NCBI RefSeq assembly: GCF_933775445.1
Contig: NC_065874.1
Span: forward strand, 28,714,501 to 28,778,500
Length of the DNA: 64,000 nucleotides
Direction of reading: 5' to 3'
DNA from: Argentina anserina
Lineage: Eukaryota > Streptophyta > Magnoliopsida > Rosales > Rosaceae
Position numbers and translations under genes: made by a program. The first letter of the stretch is position 1; each line of letters starts with the position of its first letter. This document shows, one piece after another, positions 60,682 to 64,000 of this stretch. The notes under the pieces are model-generated. The model worked only from the letters and a program-made list of their open reading frames with translations, was not told the origin of the DNA and made no database searches.

Positions 60682-62872
60682 ATTTTATTTTAACTTCATA
60701 GTTCATTTTTGTTATCCTTTGTCTTCTTTTTCACCAAACTTCTTTTCCATAGACATTTGATTATGATTTTTTATGGTTTTCTGTTCCATTTCAAACTTCG
60801 TACGGTATTTGTTTTTCGTTGTCCATAGTAATGCATCCTTTTTGTTTCATTTGGCAAGAGACTGCATGTTGATAAGTGCAAGAAGATAAAAGTATATTGA
60901 AAGTTTGATGTGGATTAGCTCATGGCATCTTCGTGAATTTTATAGAAAATTTTATTTGTTTTGTGCAAATATAAGTGTATCAGAAAAAAAAAAGCTGTTG
61001 AGAAAAAAGAGTTGGTACATATACATTATACTTTCTTTATTTTTTTACTTGATTTATACAATCCTGATGCGCATTTTAGTTTTGTCTTGCATTAATTTCC
61101 TAGTGGTTATTATCTCTAATTAGATAAGTGCACACTACGGTCAATATTACTGGGACACTCATTATACTGCTCTATGATTTTCTGCGGTTTGATTTTCAAA
61201 TTCACTTTCAGATTGTTCCACCGTCAATTCAACCCAGAACAGATTCCTCAGTTCTTCTCCAAAAAAGAAAGTGACTTCTCAGTTGGCTCCTTAATGTAAC
61301 GTTCAGTATAAATTGTGGTAGATTGTTACATGACAGACAATTTATATTGATATGGATTCCTGCATGTAATAGGAAGTTCAACATGTTATTGTAATGATAA
61401 AATGCTCATTTCTCAGTGTCTATATTTGCCATTTGTTGAATATGAGCTCTTGATCTGTCTGTTAAGGCTGCTAAACTAATCATAGGTCTTCCAATGCAGG
61501 TTGCTTGATTTTTCATGTCTTCTGTTGTAAGAGTTCAAATAATCCTCTAGTCTCAGTTTTGGCTTTTACTTGTTCCCCAAGAATCTGACCAGGTTTATAA
61601 AGGACTGATAGCGTCATTTACAGACCCGCTTAAATCCACATAATTTAATTGTTTAAACTTTGAACTGTGAATTCATCATGTGTCTACCGCCTAGCTTATA
61701 ATTCTCACTCATAAAGTTCATTCAGAACATCTGTCTCTGTGTACTGGTGAGTTTGGAGAGACATACAAACTTGTTTGGAGCCTTTGATATCGTAGCAACT
61801 CATGGACATGAAGTAGACTGAAGTCTGAACTGAACCTTTGGAGCACAGAAACTAACGGATGTGCTTCAACTTCAGTGTGAAGGTCAGGTCAATTGAGACT
61901 AGAACAAGGCAACACAGTTACCAGAATAATTATCACCAAGTTTTAGCACAATAAAATGTGCAACTAAAAGCAGACTCATTTTTTTTGTTGTTGTAGGCAT
62001 CAGAAAAATTAGCCTTCTACATGCAGTGACTTGTAAGTATTTTAAAATTTTAGCTATGGGAAAAAATTTATGCAGAGAACTTATGAACACAAAATTATGG
62101 AGAACGGAGAAATGGATTTTGTGGATTTTTGTTTTTTGATACTAAAACCGAACTGGGCTGGCCATATTTTTTTTGTTTAGAACTTATCCCAGCCATGTGT
62201 GGACTCTTTGTTTTTGTTGTATGATGTGTGCCCCTTGAAAGTCGAGCGGTTTTATTTCAGGCGAACCAGCTAATAAATTCTGGCCTCCATCCGGCCAACT
62301 AGTTTTTACAGGTGGAAGTTGCCAGTATTTCCACCATCCAGCCAGTGTTGACTAACCTTTGTATTTTAGTTGGTCAATTATTTATGGTCCACGCAGGCCA
62401 GAATTTCCTGGTTCCTTCAATTTCAGTTAGTCAATATTGGCTGAGCAGTGAGCAACTTGAAGAACCAGAGATGCAACTAGTGTTTAATGTTAGTCTATAC
62501 ACGCCCACTTGAATCAATAATCAAATAACCGGGCCCTTGGGGCTCGGCTTTGTTCTTGTTCTAATTTTACGTTAATTGAGAATACTTATATATCAATGTG
62601 CTCGATCATCAAGCTCCCTTGTGAGTCAGGTAATTTGAATGGACTAGTCTTACAGGGTTGTAGATTTACAGGTTTATTTAAAAGGATTCACTGTATGCTA
62701 ATCTCTCCTGGATTTCTTCCAGTATTATACTTTCCTTTCCTTCAGCTTCTATATCTCTCTTTTTGGTGATCTGTTCCTCAACCCCTGTTCCTTGTTGTAG
62801 GGTTTCTGCTGTACGTGCTTCCTTGCCCAGATCTAGTTTCTTGTTTATTTAGAGTATTTTATCTTCCTTTCT
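60682..62872. other. NLR 3' flank and upstream region of the next TIR
   Basis: 60682 to about 62095 is the counterpart of 45359-46690. It includes a possible last NLR exon, 61500-61530. 62263-62414 is a small foldback: GAACCAGCTAATAAATTCTG and its near-complement around nested pairs. No independent gene is supported; the ORFs at 60905 and 62312 are unrecognised. Confidence 0.55.
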
Positions 62873-62875
62873 ATG

Positions 62876-63106
62876 GTTTCCAATGGCCTGCAGCATACCA
62901 AGTGTAATCCAGCGGCCTCTGGATCTTGTAATCCTTGTTCTTCAACTGAGCCATCAGTTTCTCCCTGGAAGTATGATGTGTTTCTAAGTTTCAGAGGGGA
63001 GAAGACACTCGCAAGGTTGTTGTATCCCATCTCTACGATGAATTGCAGAACAGGAGTGGAATCAAGACATTCAAGGATGACATACGGCTTGAAGTAGGGG
63101 ATCCCA
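62876..63106 (+). pseudogene. TIR-domain fragment of a further NLR, frameshifted and interrupted
   Basis: ATG near 62873-62883, then WKYDVFLSFRGE, the usual TIR start. A 2-bp insertion (GGGGAGAAGACAC) shifts the frame straight after FRGE. In the other frame the TIR continues as DTRKVVVSHLYDELQNR and TFKDDIRLEVGDP. It stops at 63107, where an LTR begins. The catalytic-Glu half of the TIR is not in the window. Confidence 0.85.
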
Positions 63107-64000
63107 TGTCACAATTCCGAAATTCAAATGATAAAAATTTAAAATTAAAGTCATGAAAACTCTAAAATAATCTCAAATATATTGAAATCATCTTATAGTA
63201 ACAATGTATCGAGACTGAGTTCACACGACTCAGTCGACTTGAATAATACATAATCAGTTTATACCTCAAATATTATAACAATTGAAAATGTAATATTAAT
63301 CTTCACCACAAATAGAAGAAAAAAATCTTCAGTAATCTTTCGAGTAAGCTCTCCAAACCTGATAATCCCCACCTGCAGAACTATCCCTTACACCATTGAT
63401 TTGGTGCACCGGGATTGTAAACACAAACTCAGTAAGCTTTTCAGCCCGTATGAGTAAACCAACATTATAACATACATCACGTACAAATAAAATGTAACAG
63501 ATAACATATTAAGACGTGTACTCATGAGGCATTGGGCAGCCCATCTGGTTATCCAATATCATTTTAAAACATGTGTACTCATAAGACCCAGGCAACCCAT
63601 CTGTTACCCCTCATATAGTACAACGACAGACAGACTAGAACTCTAACTGATCGTAACTGACACCCGGCCAAAACTTGGTTCTCATTTAACGTTTTAACAA
63701 GACTCAATGTTAAAACCACGTACAATATAACAATTCACGGATGTTTATGTACTACAACCAAGTGACTCTCGCACAACAATATATATAAAGTCACTCCAAT
63801 AATCTATTACACTGGAAGGTACATAATCGAAAACAATAAAATTTAATAATTTAAATAAAAACCGTAACATTATATAATATAGCAACTCATATTGTTGACA
63901 TAGGCTTATGCCCGTCATAATCAGCACAACTATCAACGCACTGAGGCTAATAAATAGCCCGACCTCAGAATACCAGCAGCGAGCCAGCCGCATTAGCTGT
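63107..64000 (-). mobile_element. Ty3/gypsy LTR in reverse orientation, interrupting the TIR; nested second LTR
   Basis: From TGTCACAATTCCGAAATTCA onward the sequence is the diverged reverse complement of the 20-29 kb LTR. Shared blocks include GGTGCACCGGGATTGTAAAC, the CCAGATGGGC-type segments and GTTAAAACCACGTACAATAT. So a relative of that retroelement inserted into the TIR exon in antisense. The right end is beyond the window or interrupted. Confidence 0.82.
63893..64000 (+). mobile_element. Start of a Tat-like LTR nested in the previous LTR
   Basis: TGTTGACATAGGCTTATGCC and the following ~50 bp match the LTR start at 6217, in the same orientation, then diverge. The element continues beyond the window. 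Confidence 0.7.

Overview
The window looks like nuclear DNA of a eudicot plant. The signs are AT-rich spacers, short-exon genes with GT-AG introns, plant-only families (Dof factor, PUB-type U-box/ARM ligase, plant NLRs) and many LTR retrotransposons and hAT elements. The gene set and the TIR/NB combination make a Rosaceae-type genome plausible, but this is an inference I could not test by search.

Layout. 1-6.4 kb is the 3' half of a decayed Ty3/gypsy element of the Tat kind: RNase H tail and integrase on the plus strand, an antisense extra ORF on the minus strand, a ~65-bp minisatellite, a polypurine tract and the start of the 3' LTR. 8.37-12.06 kb is a complete autonomous-type hAT element with an exact 8-bp target duplication; its transposase is broken by one in-frame stop. 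16.07-17.30 kb is a two-exon Dof transcription factor (minus). 20.03-29.36 kb is a complete LTR retrotransposon with ~2.78-kb LTRs, 5-bp target duplication, tRNA-Met primer site and a badly decayed interior. 32.28-36.71 kb is a four-exon PUB13-like E3 ubiquitin ligase (minus). 37.4-39.4 kb carries two non-autonomous hAT elements and a SINE.

42.4-63.1 kb is a disease-resistance (NLR) cluster mixed with a DHHC palmitoyltransferase gene. The DHHC gene (48.48-50.86 kb) can be read as 11 exons with every reading-frame join preserved. One NLR (57.12-60.68 kb) is open throughout: an N-terminal TIR domain spliced in phase to a CNL-type NB-ARC and LRRs. Two further NLR copies (43.26-45.36 and 51.57-53.86 kb) and a TIR start (62.88-63.11 kb) are pseudogenes. 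The stretch 42.37-46.7 kb is a compressed duplicate of the 47.7-62.1 kb segment: deletions joined a piece of DHHC exon 5 directly to the middle of the NB-ARC. An intronless NAP1 retrocopy and hAT MITEs lie between the copies. The window ends inside nested LTR insertions that interrupt the last TIR.

Most promising observation: the TIR + CNL-type NB-ARC architecture. It departs from the usual pairing of TIR with TNL-type NB domains, and a second, older copy in the same cluster has the same exon structure. PUB13-type ligases, DHHC enzymes and NLRs all act in or near plant immune signalling, but nothing in the sequence shows that these neighbours work together.
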